In this document: positions 13,294 through 27,000 of the stretch, one piece after another
How positions within the stretch are numbered: position 1 is the stretch's first letter
Layout of the letters: every line of letters starts with the position of its first letter
Source of the DNA: Lamellibrachia satsuma
Lineage: Eukaryota > Annelida > Polychaeta > Sabellida > Siboglinidae
Reading direction: 5' to 3'
Assembly: GCA_033239005.1 (NCBI GenBank)
Contig: BSQZ01000036.1
Span: forward strand, 6,301,501 to 6,365,500
Length of the DNA: 64,000 bases
Notes under the pieces: generated by a model
The model's database searches: none
What the model saw: the letters and a program-made list of their open reading frames with translations, nothing else
What the model was told of the DNA's origin: nothing
Program-made: the position numbers and the translations under genes

Positions 13294-13819
13294 GATTGAA
13301 GATGATGCCAGCAAACAGGCCTCATGAAGACTGTTTGGTTTGTGCTGCAGCGATGTCCTTTGTACTGCTCAGGTTGTGAATGATTGAAGATGATGCCAGC
13401 AAACAGGCCTCATGAAGACTGTTTTGTTTATGCTGCAGCGATGTCCTTTGTACTGCTCAGGTTGTGAATGATTGAAGATGATGCCAGCAAACAGGCCTCA
13501 TGAAGACTGTTTTGTTTGTGCTGCAGCGATGTCCTTTGTACTGCTCAGGTTGTGAATGATTGAAGATGATGCCAGCAAACAGGCCTCATGAAGACTGTTT
13601 GGTTTGTGCTGCAGTGATGTCCTTTGTACTGCTCAGGTTATGAATGATTGAAGATGATGCCAGCAAACAGCCCTCATGAAGACTGTTTTGTTTGTGCTGC
13701 AGCGATGTCCTTTGTACTGCTCAGGTTGTGAATGATTGAAGATGATGCCAGCAAACAGTCTCATGAAGACTGTTTGGTTTGTGCTGCAGCGATGTCCTTT
13801 GTACTGCTCAGGTTGTGAA
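13294..13819. repeat. 88-bp array copying the end of the CIP2A coding sequence
   Basis: Six head-to-tail units, the last of which lies inside the terminal CIP2A exon and carries its stop codon (13,761-13,763). The other five lie downstream on the minus strand and would be in the 3'UTR if transcribed that far. Each keeps a copy of the last codons and of the stop. Confidence 0.93.
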
Positions 13820-14980
13820 TCAGCGCAGCTATCTGTGCATGTTTGTCCAGCTCCAGCTTGTACTGCTTCAACTGGCTGTCTTTGGCTGCAATGGCCGTCT
13901 CGTGTTGATGGCATACCACTTCAAGTGTCGACACCTGCAACACGACAACTTCGGTCTTGCATCTAGTTTTCCATTTTCACTTAACTAAACATTACAGAAC
14001 TAAAAAATACACAACCCAAATTTTAAAATCTGTTAAGCAAACTAATGCTTGAATGCACTCGCATGTTACACGATTTCATATGATTAATTTGCATAATTGA
14101 GGTCTGAATTCGCTTTTTTGGCAAAATGAGAATGTTTGCACACCCCTGCATTGCCAATTGTTGTAGCCAAATATTGACAGTAAAACCTGCTATAAAAGAC
14201 ACCTGGCTGACATGACCAATAACTGTTGACTATTATTGACAGTAGAACCTGGCTATCATGTCCAATAACTGTATCCAGTTACTGACAGAAGAACCTGCCA
14301 TAACAGACACCTGGCTAACATGATCAATAACTGTAGTAAATTATTGACAGTAGAACCTGCTATAAGACACCTGGCTGACACGACTGATAACTGTAGCCAA
14401 TTATTGACAGTAGAGCCTGCTATAACAGACACCTGACCAATAACTGTAGCCAACTGTATACAGTAATGAAGTACACTATTACAAACACCTGGCTGCTATG
14501 ACCAATAACTGTAGCCTCTTATTTACAGTAGAACCTGCTGTAGCAAACGCTTGGTTTACACAACCAATAACTGTAGCCAATTATAGAACCTGCTACAACA
14601 AACACCTTGCTACCATGACCAATCTATTGTGGCCTGTGTTTGGGGGAGTAAAAGTTTGGAGGGTAAATGTGTGAACTGCTGCAGACGAGAATCTAACAAA
14701 AAGTCCCAGCAGAAACATCCGCGAGAAAGACCAGACAACAGGTCAGGTTGTGAGGAAGAAACGCTCGGCTTACGCCAGGAAACCTCACCTTGTGTTGCAA
14801 GTCTTTCTTCTTGTGTTCGGTCTTTGAGAGGTCATCTCGCAGTGAGTCGATAGCCATCTCAAGCTCATCACGAACCTTCTTCACGTCCTTCAACCGCTCT
14901 TCCGTTTTATGAAGTGAACGTGACACCTCTGAGTATAAACATACGACAAGAATTACACATGATATATACATGCATATTAG

Positions 14981-15031
<51 letters not shown>

Positions 15032-18000
15032 ACTGCAAGGTAAGGTGCAAGTTGCTATGAATTCTTTCCGCATCGCTCACTTGCTGTGTACAGTTTTAAA
15101 TGGTCAGTTTTCTCTATAATATAAGTAAACAGACCTTGAAGTTTGGCATCCTTGTCTTTGAGCTGCCGCGAAAGATGTTTGCGTTCTTCCTCCAACTCTG
15201 TCACTTGTTCTGTTGCACTGTAGACACACACATGCAGGTCAGCACCAACACTCCAGGAACAGTTGTATCTTGATGACGAAAAACATCCTTACAGAGGCGA
15301 TGAAAATCACCTCTATACAGTGTATAATTGAGATAGGCACCAGCTAAGACTACAATAATTATATACTTCAATAGCACCTAAATTCTCTAATTTGAGCTCA
15401 GAGGTGCACAAAGCAGAATCGATAGGCATGACATCATGAACTAGGATGCACAAAAGTCGCCATCAGAACAAGGGGCCGCTGCCTTGAGTTTCTTGCAGAA
15501 GGTAGTTATAGTTTCAGATGATTTTAAGGGGAGTTCATTCCAAATTTTGGATGCAGCTACAGAGAAAACACATTTGCTCAGGTTAAGCTTAGTTTAGGAA
15601 CAAAAAGTTGTGAAATAAATTGGACTGTGCACAAGACTATGAGTGAACACAAGATTCTGGGACAGTGTACATGAGTATAGGACTGTACACAAATTTATGG
15701 AGCTGAACACGAGTATGGAAATGAACACACAATTATAAAACTGCACACATGTTCATGGGCTGCACACAAGTTAATGAGGGGACTACGAGATTACGGTTGA
15801 CTATGCTGTGGCCAAGTAATAACAGCTGATAGTGCAGTTAGAAAACACTAAGACGGTAGTGAAGTGCTAGACTAGATGCCCCCACACAGTTCCTGTCAGG
15901 TTTGTCTAATTGTGTCTTCCTGGCTCAGACAAGGAAAATCAGAACTAGATAGTGACAGTACTCAGCTTCCTTAACATCTGTATTTTGCAAACGTGGCTTT
16001 AACAGATGGAAACCCATTTGTATTATCTATCTTTAAGATGTTATCCACTCAGCTCATAATTAAGTACTTCACATTACATAAGACATCAATGTGATCATGA
16101 TTGTAAAAGCATACGCGTCATGTTGCTGCTTCAATGTGTCATTGTGCCGACGAAGCATCTCCTGCATCTCTGACATCGTCTCGTGTTCTGCCTTCAGCGT
16201 CACCAGGGCGCGCTGCACACTCTCCAGTCTGAAAGCACGTTTAATCCTATCTTTACACAAACTGATTAAAATAGTCTTCCTTCTTGTGAATGACAGAAAC
16301 AACACCTTAGTAATATTTTTTTATATTTACATATTACTAACTACGTGATAATGAATTCTGATATTTAAAATACTCAACCATCTGCCCTAAACAAGATTGA
16401 CACCTTTGTCATAAAGATACCCATTACTAACTATGGTGTTAGTGCAGTGTTCATGTACGTATACGATAATGAATTCTGATATTGATATTTGTAGCAACTT
16501 ATATATACCCTCCCACCCACCCACCCACCCATCCAGACTACAAGTAACTATGGTAGCCCAGACTACAGCTAAAACGTGCTGGTTTCCCAGTCATTACCTC
16601 TGTGTCTGGTCTGTAAATGTCTGTGTTAATTCAGCATGTTCATCAGCAATGGCCTCCAGTCTGAAAAGAACACAGAATTAAGAAGAAAGAACAAGACACA
16701 GACAGCACACAACAAACCTATATAGTACTCATGTTAGATGATTACACAGTGGGGGGGTCCAGCAGGGCCACTGAATACACTGGCAAAATCCAACAGATCC
16801 CCTAAGCAAGATTCACACCTTTGTCATAAAGATACCCTTTTCAAGTTGAATGGTTTGAAATATACACTCTTTTTCGTGGACGGGAATCACATTTCACAAG
16901 CTAAGCAAAATAATATCTGTTTTGAAGCTGATGGAGTAAAACTGAGTTAAATGGAATACATCTTCTAAGCGCTCAAAGCAACTTTGTCAACAGAAACGTG
17001 TTTACCAATGGTAAATGGTTTGCTACCTCGCATTGTCGTGGGCCAGTGCATCAACGTCCGCCTGCAGTCGTTCAACCTGCAGTGTCGCCTCACTGTGGTG
17101 TTCTCTCGTGTCCTCGCATCGCTTTTCAGACTGCTGGAGCAGCGACCGCAGCTGGTGGGCCTACGGGGGGGGGGGCAATCAACAGTTTACACAACACATA
17201 AAAGTATCTTATCTGACAGCATCTTTAATGGACTCCACATTTTATAATTATTTATGTTTTATACATTTAGCAATCATATTAATATGCAGCGAAACGGGAA
17301 CAATGACGAAGAAGGAAAAAAAAAATTTACGACCGGTATCAGCGACAGCCTCACCCCGGATTACAGGAATAAAGAAGAGAGCAACAACAACATGATAGTC
17401 ATGTTAATGACAGCCTCACCCCGGATTACAGGAATAAAGGACAGCCTCACCCCGGATTACAGGAATAAAGAAGAGAGCAACAACAACATGATAGTCATGT
17501 TAATGACAGCCTCACCCTGGATTACAGGAATAAAGAGGAGAGCAACAACAACATGATAGTCATGTTAATGACAGCCTCTTCCTGGTTTACAGGAATAAAG
17601 AGGAGAGCAACAACATGATAGTCATGTTGATGACAGCCTCTTCCTGGTTTACAGGAATAAAGAGGAGAGTAACAACAACATGATAGTCATGTTAATGATA
17701 GCCTCACCCTGGATTACACGAATAAAGAGGAGAGCAACAACATGATAGTCATGTTGATGACAGCCTCTTCCTGGTTTACAGGAATAAAGAGGAGAGTAAC
17801 AACAACATGATAGTCATGTTAATGACAGCCTCACCCTGGATTACACGAATAAAGAGGAGAGCAACAACATGATAGTCATGTTGATGACAGCCTCACCCTG
17901 GATTACAGGAATAAAGAAGAGAGCAACAACAACATGATAGTCATGTTAATGACAGCCTCACCCCGGATTACAGGAATAAAGAGGAGAGCAACAACAACAT

Positions 18001-21000
18001 GATAGTCATGTTAATGACAGCCTCTTCCTGGTTTACAGGAATAAAGAGGAGAGCAACAACATGATAGTCATGTTGATGACAGCCTCTTCCTGGTTTACAG
18101 GAATAAAGAGGAGAGTAACAACAACATGATAGTCATGTTAATGATAGCCTCACCCTGGATTACAGGAATAAAGAGGAAAGCAACAACATGATAGTCATGT
18201 TGATGACAGCCTCTTCCTGGTTTACAGGAATAAAGAGGAGAGTAACAACAACATGATAGTCATGTTGATGACAGCCTCATCCTGGATTACAGGAATAAAG
18301 AGGAGAGCAACAACAACATGATAGTCATGTTGATGACAGCCTCATCCTGGATTACAGGAATAAAGAGGAGAGAAACAACAACATGATAGTCATGTTGATG
18401 ACAGCCTCACCCTGGATTACAGGAATAAAGAGGAGAGAAACAACAACATGATAGTCATGATAATGCACTCCTTTTACTTGGCTTGGAAATAGCTTTCATC
18501 TAAAAACATGTTTACTTAGATTCACCTTCATATATTTTGTGTCTACTGCTACACGGAAAAATGATTCCAATTATTTTGATATCCTTCATACTTACTAATA
18601 AAGTTTTCTCACAATTTTCAAGAGTTTTTAGTGGAATACCCACATGGATAACAAAATGACTATTAGGAGGAGGATTAACAAATCAAAGCCGACATTGGCA
18701 CTAATCTGAACCATGTAATATGTGGATGCTAAACAATTAAAGTGCCTATGACACAGTTGCTGCAAGTCCTAATTCTTTTTGAAAAAGCAACTTTTACCCA
18801 AATAAAATATTTTCATGGTAATACAACCCATGACTTTACACATACAGATTATACACTCGTCACTAAATATGATAATCTTGCAGCTGGTTCTTCTTATCCA
18901 GTCAAGCTATTTTGCGACATCAGCTGGGGTATATCTCTAAGGAAGCGCAGTCATACGAAGCATTCATAGTATTTCATACCATATGAAGGAACTAATTCAG
19001 ACATTTTACAAAGATTAGGTAACTTGGAACAATCATAGTAAACGCCCACAGTGCTGTGAACAACTGTACGTAGCTATGTACTGATCCCCTCAGATGTCTT
19101 TTGTAGTTTCTCTCACTCAAAAGAAATAACTTATTTCTTGGTGGTTATTGCAAATTTGTCTAACTTTGACCTATTAACGTATATCTATTATAATCTCTGT
19201 AGCTAGACTCGTGTAAGACGGACATTGACAGACCAACCTCAGCCTCTGACTGGGCCCGGCGACAGCGGTACTGGGCGATGAGTCTGTCAGCCTGGGCCAG
19301 CGCCATTGCCTTTGCTTCCAGCAAGTCCTGCAGGTGGTTCTCCTTCGTCTGACAGCAACACCACAACATTTATCACATACATGGTCAGTACATGGGGCAT
19401 TCTGGACATTTAGCTATGTGCACATGGGGTATTTAGCATGGACACTCAGGATATTTAGCATGGACACTCGGGATATTTAGCATGGACACTCGGGATATTT
19501 AGCATGGACACGCAGGATATTTAGTATGGACACGCAGGATATTTAGCATTGACATTCAGGATATTTAGCATGGACACTCAAGATATTAGTATGGACACTC
19601 GGGATATTTAGCATAGTCACTCGGGAAATCTAGCATGGGCACCCAGTATATTTAGTATGGACACTCAGGATATTTAGCATCATGGACACTCAGGATATTT
19701 AGCACGGACACCCAATATATTTAGTATGGACACTCAGGATATTTAGCATGGACTCTAAGGATATATATAGTATGGATACTCAGTATATTTAGTGTGGACA
19801 CTCAGGATATTTAGCATGGACACACACAGCATGAACATGGGATATCTGGTAAGGTCACAGGGTAATTAGCATGTACAGTACCCAGGGTACATGTCTTCAA
19901 GACAAACAAAATTATTCACAAATTAAACTCATTTACCTAATGTGAATGAAGTATCCTGTTTCAAAAGTAAAAATTACCATGAAATTGTGATAATGTTCCC
20001 ATGCAGTCAACTAAAATTGTATGATTTGTGCCATTTGAATATATTTAATGGTGTTCCAGGGACAATAATTTCTAAACAAGTCATGACATTATATGACTGT
20101 GACTAGCAAGAACAAGTGACTTACTTGAAGTGCTTGCAGCTGATGCTCATAGATGTTTATTATTTCTGACGCTCGCAAATCCTTGAGCTGATGAAACAAA
20201 TAAATTATTATAATGGTAACCTAAACAATGACCAGTATGATAAGTTGATAACATGCTTGGTTCTACCTTAGAGAGTTCCACATGTGATTACCCAGAACAA
20301 AGAGTTGTTTTGTTTGTATATGATGTATTTACATCTGTATCCCCCGTATTAGGTGATTAGTCCATATGGCACACCACAGTTGTGGCATATACATTGGGCT
20401 TGGTGCTCAATGAGAACCTCAGGAGGAGTGGCTCTTGTGGTTGGCCATCTTGGTGCTCGATGAGAACCTCACCCAGGAGGAGTGGCTCTTGTGGTTGGCC
20501 ATTTTGGTGCTCGATGAGAACCTCACACAGGAGGAGTGGCTCTTGTGGTTGGCCATCTTGGTGCTCGATGAGAACCTCACCCAGGAGGAGTGGCTCTTGT
20601 GGTTGGCCATCTTGGTGCTCGATGAGAACCTCACCCAGGAGGAGTGGCTCTTGTGGTTGTCCATCTTGGTGCTCGATGAGAACCTCACACAGGAGGAGTG
20701 GCTCTTGTGGTTGGCCATCTTGTTTCTGATTGTGTGTTAACTCTCGTGCTCTATCTATACAACAACCATCCTACTTGGCTAGTCCCTGTATCAAATTATC
20801 ATACTGGTTTCATTTGATAGATTTGACTTCCGGAATCTTGGTGCAGCAGCGACTTGAAATTGGTGTAGAGAATTTTCAGAAAAAAGTGGAATATCGAATA
20901 GAATAAGTACTACTATTGCACATACATTATACGTAAACGTATTGTAGACATATATTAGAAAACAGTTTTTGTTAATTATTAGTCAGAGGCAGGATTTTAG

Positions 21001-24000
21001 GGTAAGTTAGTTCCGGACTCCGACAGGGAAGTCGGTGAGTGTTAATAGGGTTGTTTACCATTCGAAAATTTAGATAGCATAGTGAATAGTCAGAAACAGT
21101 GGCATATTGGTTAGAATAAGTATTACTATTACACATATACTATATACACAAACTTCTTATAGACATATATTAAGAAACTGTTTTTATTAACAGAGGCAGT
21201 ATTTTTCTCGGACTCAAATTCAACGAGCGATAAGGGGGAGTTTGTTTACAGGTCGTGTATTAAACTGGTGTACCAAACTATTGTATACATTGTTAAATAT
21301 ATATTACATAAAGTGATACATTTACATAAATTACATACATAAGGTATAATATCTGACATAGTTGTAATAAACGATTTCGGTAAAAAGGAATTAACAGCAG
21401 GATATTAGCGTAAGTTCGTTTACACTGACTTTGTTGTTTTGTTTACACAGTGTTCTCCGTATTCGCTGGTGGCAGGCTTTTTCTTTGCTTGTGCGAGCTT
21501 AGTAGAAAAGACAGTTAGCAAGTATATTAGCCTAAAGGGCTCTATTGAACACAAAAACAGCCTTACTCAATGCTAACGTAGCAATTAGATTAATTCTAAA
21601 TTTTGTGATGGCACCGTGCAAATGGCAGGTAAAGGCCACCAGGCATTTAATATGCAGCAGTTGTAGTAGCTGGGTGGACTTCGTCAAGACTGGGTGTGAG
21701 AAGTCCTGAGATGAGGTTCAGGCGGATAGTTTTAGTTTTGAGTGTAGGGGATGTACGAGGATGAAGGAACTTGAGGTGGAGTTAGAATAGCTGAGGCTGC
21801 TCGTTGTGGCAGTGGTGGGAAGGGAGCAGGTGGGTTGTGCCTGACGGGAGCGCAAGTTAGCCAGGGACAGGATTGAAAGGTGACAGGTTGATGAGTGAGA
21901 GAGAGCCTGATAACAGTCTGCCACCAAGTGACAAGGCTGCAGGACAGAATGTGATGGAGGGGATCCATTGGAAGAGCTATTCCGAGGCAGTGATAGAGAG
22001 GGTGAGAAAGAGAGCGAGGGTGTTTGTGGGGGACTCAATAGTTAGGAAGGCCAACAGAGTCTTAAACAAGGGAGATGACATGGTAGTTTGCTTGCCTGGG
22101 GCCAAAATAGAGGTGATAACTGAGAGGGTAGAAAACATTTTGGGTTCAGGCAAGGGTGGATCTGTTTTAGTACATGTAGGGACAAATAACATAGGGAGGG
22201 AAACAATTGCCATAGTTAGGAAATACAGGAATTTTGTCAGAACACTAAAGCAGACGCGGGTTGAGCAGGTAATACTGTCAGGGATTTTACCAGTAATAGG
22301 AAGGAGGGGGTCATAGATATCGAAATTGCCGGGGGATGGGAATTAACATGCTAGTCGAGAAGCTATGTAGGGAAGAGGAAGTTGGTTTTGCTGATTTGTG
22401 GGGAAGTTTTGTTGGAAGGCTTGATATGTACATGAAGGACAGGCTTCATGTAAGTGGAAAGGGGGCAGCAGTATTTGCGGATGGACTCACAGCAGCAGTA
22501 GACAGTGGCATGGCTAGCATAACTAATATTTTTGGTAGTAAACAATATTTAAACTAGAAGTGCAGGGGAGGTTACTTATAGATGCCTCAAGCAGGACAAG
22601 AGGCCACTAGTACAGATAAATGAATAACAAAATGTCCGAAAAACATATCTGAAGCAGGTTATAGATGCATGTGTTTAAATACTAGGAGTATAGTAAATAA
22701 GAAAAACGAATTAAACATTATGGTAGAAGATATTGACCCTCACATAACTGGTATTACCTAATCATGGGCCAACACAGACATAACAGAAACTGAATTACGA
22801 TTGACAGGATTTGTAATGTTTAGGAAAGATCGAATAGGAAGAAGGGGAGGGGATGTTATTTTTTATGTTGAAGAATCTATTCAGATTTATGAAATAAAAT
22901 TAGAAAGGAAAGCAGATTACGATGAAGCTGTTTGGTGCAAAATAGTTTCAGGAAATAAAAAATTAACTATTGGATTAGTTTACCAAAGTCCAAACATAAA
23001 CAAATAGGATAACACAAAAATACAAAATGCTATAAAGAAAGTTAGTAAAGGGGAATGTATCATAATGGGAGATTTTAACCATGGACACATACAATGGAAA
23101 TCTCTAGAGAGTACAGGGGGTGAGGACCAACAATTTCTATTTTTAATTCAGGATAGCTTCCTTACTCAGCACACGCTAGAACCAACCAGGGGAGAAAATG
23201 CATTAGATATAGTTTTATCATCACAAAAAGAATTAGTGGACAATGTAAAAACACATGAACCATTGGGTAACAGTGACCACAATCAAATACATTTTGACAT
23301 CAATGTAAAATCAGAAAGCAAAAATAAAAAACGCATAGGAGAAACTTCCACAAAGGTAACTATAAAGATATGAGAAAATACTTAGCAAAGCTAGATTGGA
23401 ATAACATGCTGATGAATAAGACTGCAATTGAATGTTGGAATATTCTAAAATATGAAATTGAAAGAAACACTTGTCAAAAGAAGCTATTAGAAAAGTAGTG
23501 TTTAAGCAAACTATGTGGAGGGTTTATAGGCACACCAGAAAAGATGAAGACTATGCAAATTACAAAGATTCCAAATTGCATTTCCACAATAAATCTTCGG
23601 TTGTCTCTCGTTCTGATAATGACTTTTGTGGGTCCCTGTTCACGATTATGCTTAATGATTCTGTTTTGTTGCACCTCTGAGTTCAGGTTCCTGAGGATAT
23701 AGGAACCATAGAAGTTAATTATTATTCATTATTATTAACGTTGCAAAGATCTTCCCATTAAACCAAGTACCTGGTTGCATGTGTTGGGGTTCAAGATTCA
23801 AAAACTGTATTGTCCGTTTAAAAATACATTAATAAAAAATACATATGTATACAATGCACTGCTAGTAATAAAATTAGTAAAAACACACAAACACGCAACA
23901 GAAACAGTCCAACTAAAACGTTACTAAAAACAGTACACATAAAATAAAACATACTAGAAACTTTTCACTTAAATTATTTGAGACAGTTCACTTAAAACCA

Positions 24001-27000
24001 CCATTTAAGACAGAGATAGCAGAGGTTTTAAAAGATTTCTTATAAAGGTTTTTTGTCAGTGGTACTTTTGAGTGCCTTCCTGGTGGGAGTTTCTAGAAGA
24101 CTGGATTAAGAGGTTGATCAGAGTCATTGAATTATGTGAGTGGCTTTACAAAGTGTGGACTGTACAAACTGACACAGCTGTAAGTTGGAATATGAAAAAA
24201 GCGCTACAAACTGCAGACTAAACACAATGTATCGGAAAAAGCTTAAGTATGCAGCTAAAGTAATTTTTTATTACAAATTGCACAATAGAAAATAATCACC
24301 CCTGTATGCACCGTACGGTGCACTCATCTCCAGACCCTGTATGTACCGTACGGTGCACTCACCTCCAGACCCTGTATGTACGTTACGGTGCACTCACCTC
24401 CAGACCCTGTATGTACCGTACGGTGCACTCACCTCCAGACCCTATATGTACCGTACGGTGCACTCACCTCCAGACCCTGTATGTACCGTACGGTGCACTC
24501 ACCTCCAGACCCTGTATGTACCGTACGGTGCACTCACCTCCAGACCCTGTATGTACCGTACGGTGCACTCACCTCCAGACCCTGTATGTACCGTACGGTG
24601 CACTCACCTCCAGACCCTGTATGTACCGTACGGTGCACTCACCTCCAGACCCTGTATGTACCGTACGGTGCACTCACCTCCAGACCCTGTATGTACCGTA
24701 CGGTGCACTCACCTCCAGACCCTGTATGTACCGTACGGTGCACTCACCTCCAGACCCTGTATGTACCGTGCACGGTGCACTCACCTCCAGACCCTGTATG
24801 TACGTGCTACGGTGCACTCACCTCCAGACCCTGTATGTACCGTACGGTGCACTCACCTCCAGACCCTGTATGTACGTTACGGTGCACTCACCTCCAGACC
24901 CTGTATGTACCGTACGGTGCACTCACCTCCAGACCCTGTATGTACCGTACGGTGCACTCACCTCCAGACCCTGTATGTACCGTACGGTGCACTCACCTCC
25001 AGACCCTGTATGTACCGTACGGTGCACTCACCTCCAGACCCTGTATGTACCGTACGGTGCACTCACCTCCAGGCCCTGTATGTACCGTACGGTGCACTCA
25101 CCTCCAGACCCTGTATGTACCGTACGGTGCACTCACCTCCAGACCCTGTATGTACCGTACGGTGCACTCACCTCCAGACCCTGTATGTACCGTACGGTGC
25201 ACTCACCTCCAGACCCTGTATGTACCGTACGGTGCACTCACCTCCAGACCCTGTATGTACCGTACGGTGCACTCACCTCCAGACCCTGTATGTACCGTAC
25301 GGTGCACTCACCTCCAGACCTTGTATGTACCGTACGGTGCACTCACTCCTAAAACCTTGTATGTACCGTACAGTGCACTCACCTCCAGACCTTTCTGCAT
25401 CTTTTCAATGAGGGACTGCACAGACTCCTCAAGTTGATCTGGCGCCAACTTGCGATGATGGTCTACTGACTGATGTGGCTTGTTTTCCTTATTCTCAGCT
25501 GACCACGAGCCAAGTGCTGGCACAGATGACAGTGATTTGACATGTGTGACGTCAACAGTGGTAAGGTATGCAGACTGTTGCAGTGTCATTGCATTGTTTG
25601 CAGCTATCGAGTCACCAAGTCTACAACATCACCAATGATCAACTTTTTTGTGAGAAATGTAATAAAGAGCCTATGACTTGGTTTTGCTATTTTTTTCATA
25701 TGCCACGTAAAAAATATAAAACTAATTCATGCGCTCATTGTTGGCAAATTATATATATGTAAATAGTTACATTTAAAAAAAATTTCCAATTAATTTTTTG
25801 CAATGCTTTGTTGTTTTCTACAATTGTTCCAATTTACACAATCTTTGTCAAAATGTCCACACGAGTTCCTTCAAACTGTACGAATGGTACACGAAACTGC
25901 ACCTCTTGGAAGACGTACTTCTGCTGACGTCACAAAATAACACCACCGAATTACAAGAATCAGCTGCAAGATCTCTGTGAATTATCACATTTAGTGAAGA
26001 ATATATTGGCTGTGTGTGTGTATGTGTGTGCATGTGTGCGTGTGTGTGCATGCGTGTGCGTGTGTGTCTGTGTGTGTGTGCGTGTGTAAAGTCATGGATT
26101 GTATTACCTTAAAGGTAATTTATTTGGGAAAAATTTGCTTTTATAAAAAGAATTAGAACTTGCAGCAACTGTGTCATAGGAACTTTAATTACTGTTAATT
26201 ACTGTTTTATGACTCATTTAGTGTTTCATGTCCCTTCTTCACAAAGAAGTTCACTCTCGCTTTGCATCAACAAACTCCACCATGTCAATCTCTAGCTTGT
26301 CACAGCTGGAGGGCTTCAATCACTTGATCACACAAGGCAAACAACTCATCCAGTTACTGGCTTACTGCCATAATCCCCATTATAGTTTAGTATCATTGCA
26401 CATTAAACTGGCTCACAGCCGTAACCCTCATTATATTTATAGGTATCACTGCACATTAACTACACTGAGAGAAAACAGACAACTTCTCTGACAGACAGTA
26501 GAACATTTTTCTAACTCAAACACTGTTTTGCAAATGGTACTTCATAATAACAAACAATAAAATTTTATCAAACTCACAAGATGCTCTGGAAGTTCTCTAG
26601 TGCAGCACCCTTTGTTACTAATCGCAGTGAGGTTCGCACTCGTTCACGGGATTCTGACGTCAACCCATATGCAAGAAACTGAACTGTGTGACAATCCTGT
26701 AGCAGACAACAGAATGAAAAATTCCATAAAGATACTTCATAATATAAAGATATTTCATAACAAAAAGTTGGTATACACAAAATGTGTTATATAGATAAAG
26801 AACATTTGGTAGATAATTAAATGCCTGCTTTACAGACCTTACAACTATACGAACACATTGCATTGCACAAACACATTGCATTTTACAATTCTGTTATTGC
26901 CAATTAGTAGGAGGGTTGTACCCCACATGTGACAAATACCCAATGGTCAGACATGGATATTACAGACATAAGTTTATGACATCCAAGCACTACGAGCAAT

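Larger units (their letters stand above)
20850..23590 (+). mobile_element. CR1-like LINE, 5' half, 3'-truncated
   Basis: From 5' to 3': at least two diverged copies of a 5'UTR monomer of about 220 bp (about 20,875-21,010 and 21,095-21,205); ORF1; ORF2 endonuclease; then loss of homology near 23,590, just after the ORF2 segment [18 protein letters not shown] and before the reverse transcriptase. It lies antisense in CIP2A intron 14. Reading frames carry several stops, so it is a dead copy. Losing the 3' rather than the 5' end is unusual for a LINE and suggests a later deletion or rearrangement. Confidence 0.88.

Noticed and set aside
13633..13914. Minus-strand 93-codon frame with [11 protein letters not shown] start
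   Set aside because: Shadow frame of the last CIP2A exon and its 88-bp repeats.
17335..18465. CRISPR-like array
   Set aside because: Units are continuous tandem repeats without unique spacers, in a eukaryotic intron.
20382..20740. Repeat proteins of 99-115 residues
   Set aside because: A 54-bp minisatellite gives open frames on both strands.
24306..25437. Three overlapping frames of about 350 codons
   Set aside because: 35-bp satellite without stops in any phase; the real coding exon is on the other strand at its right edge.
26228..26491. 87-codon + strand frame in CIP2A intron 13
   Set aside because: No homology and no splice signals; CIP2A exons 13 and 14 join in phase without it.
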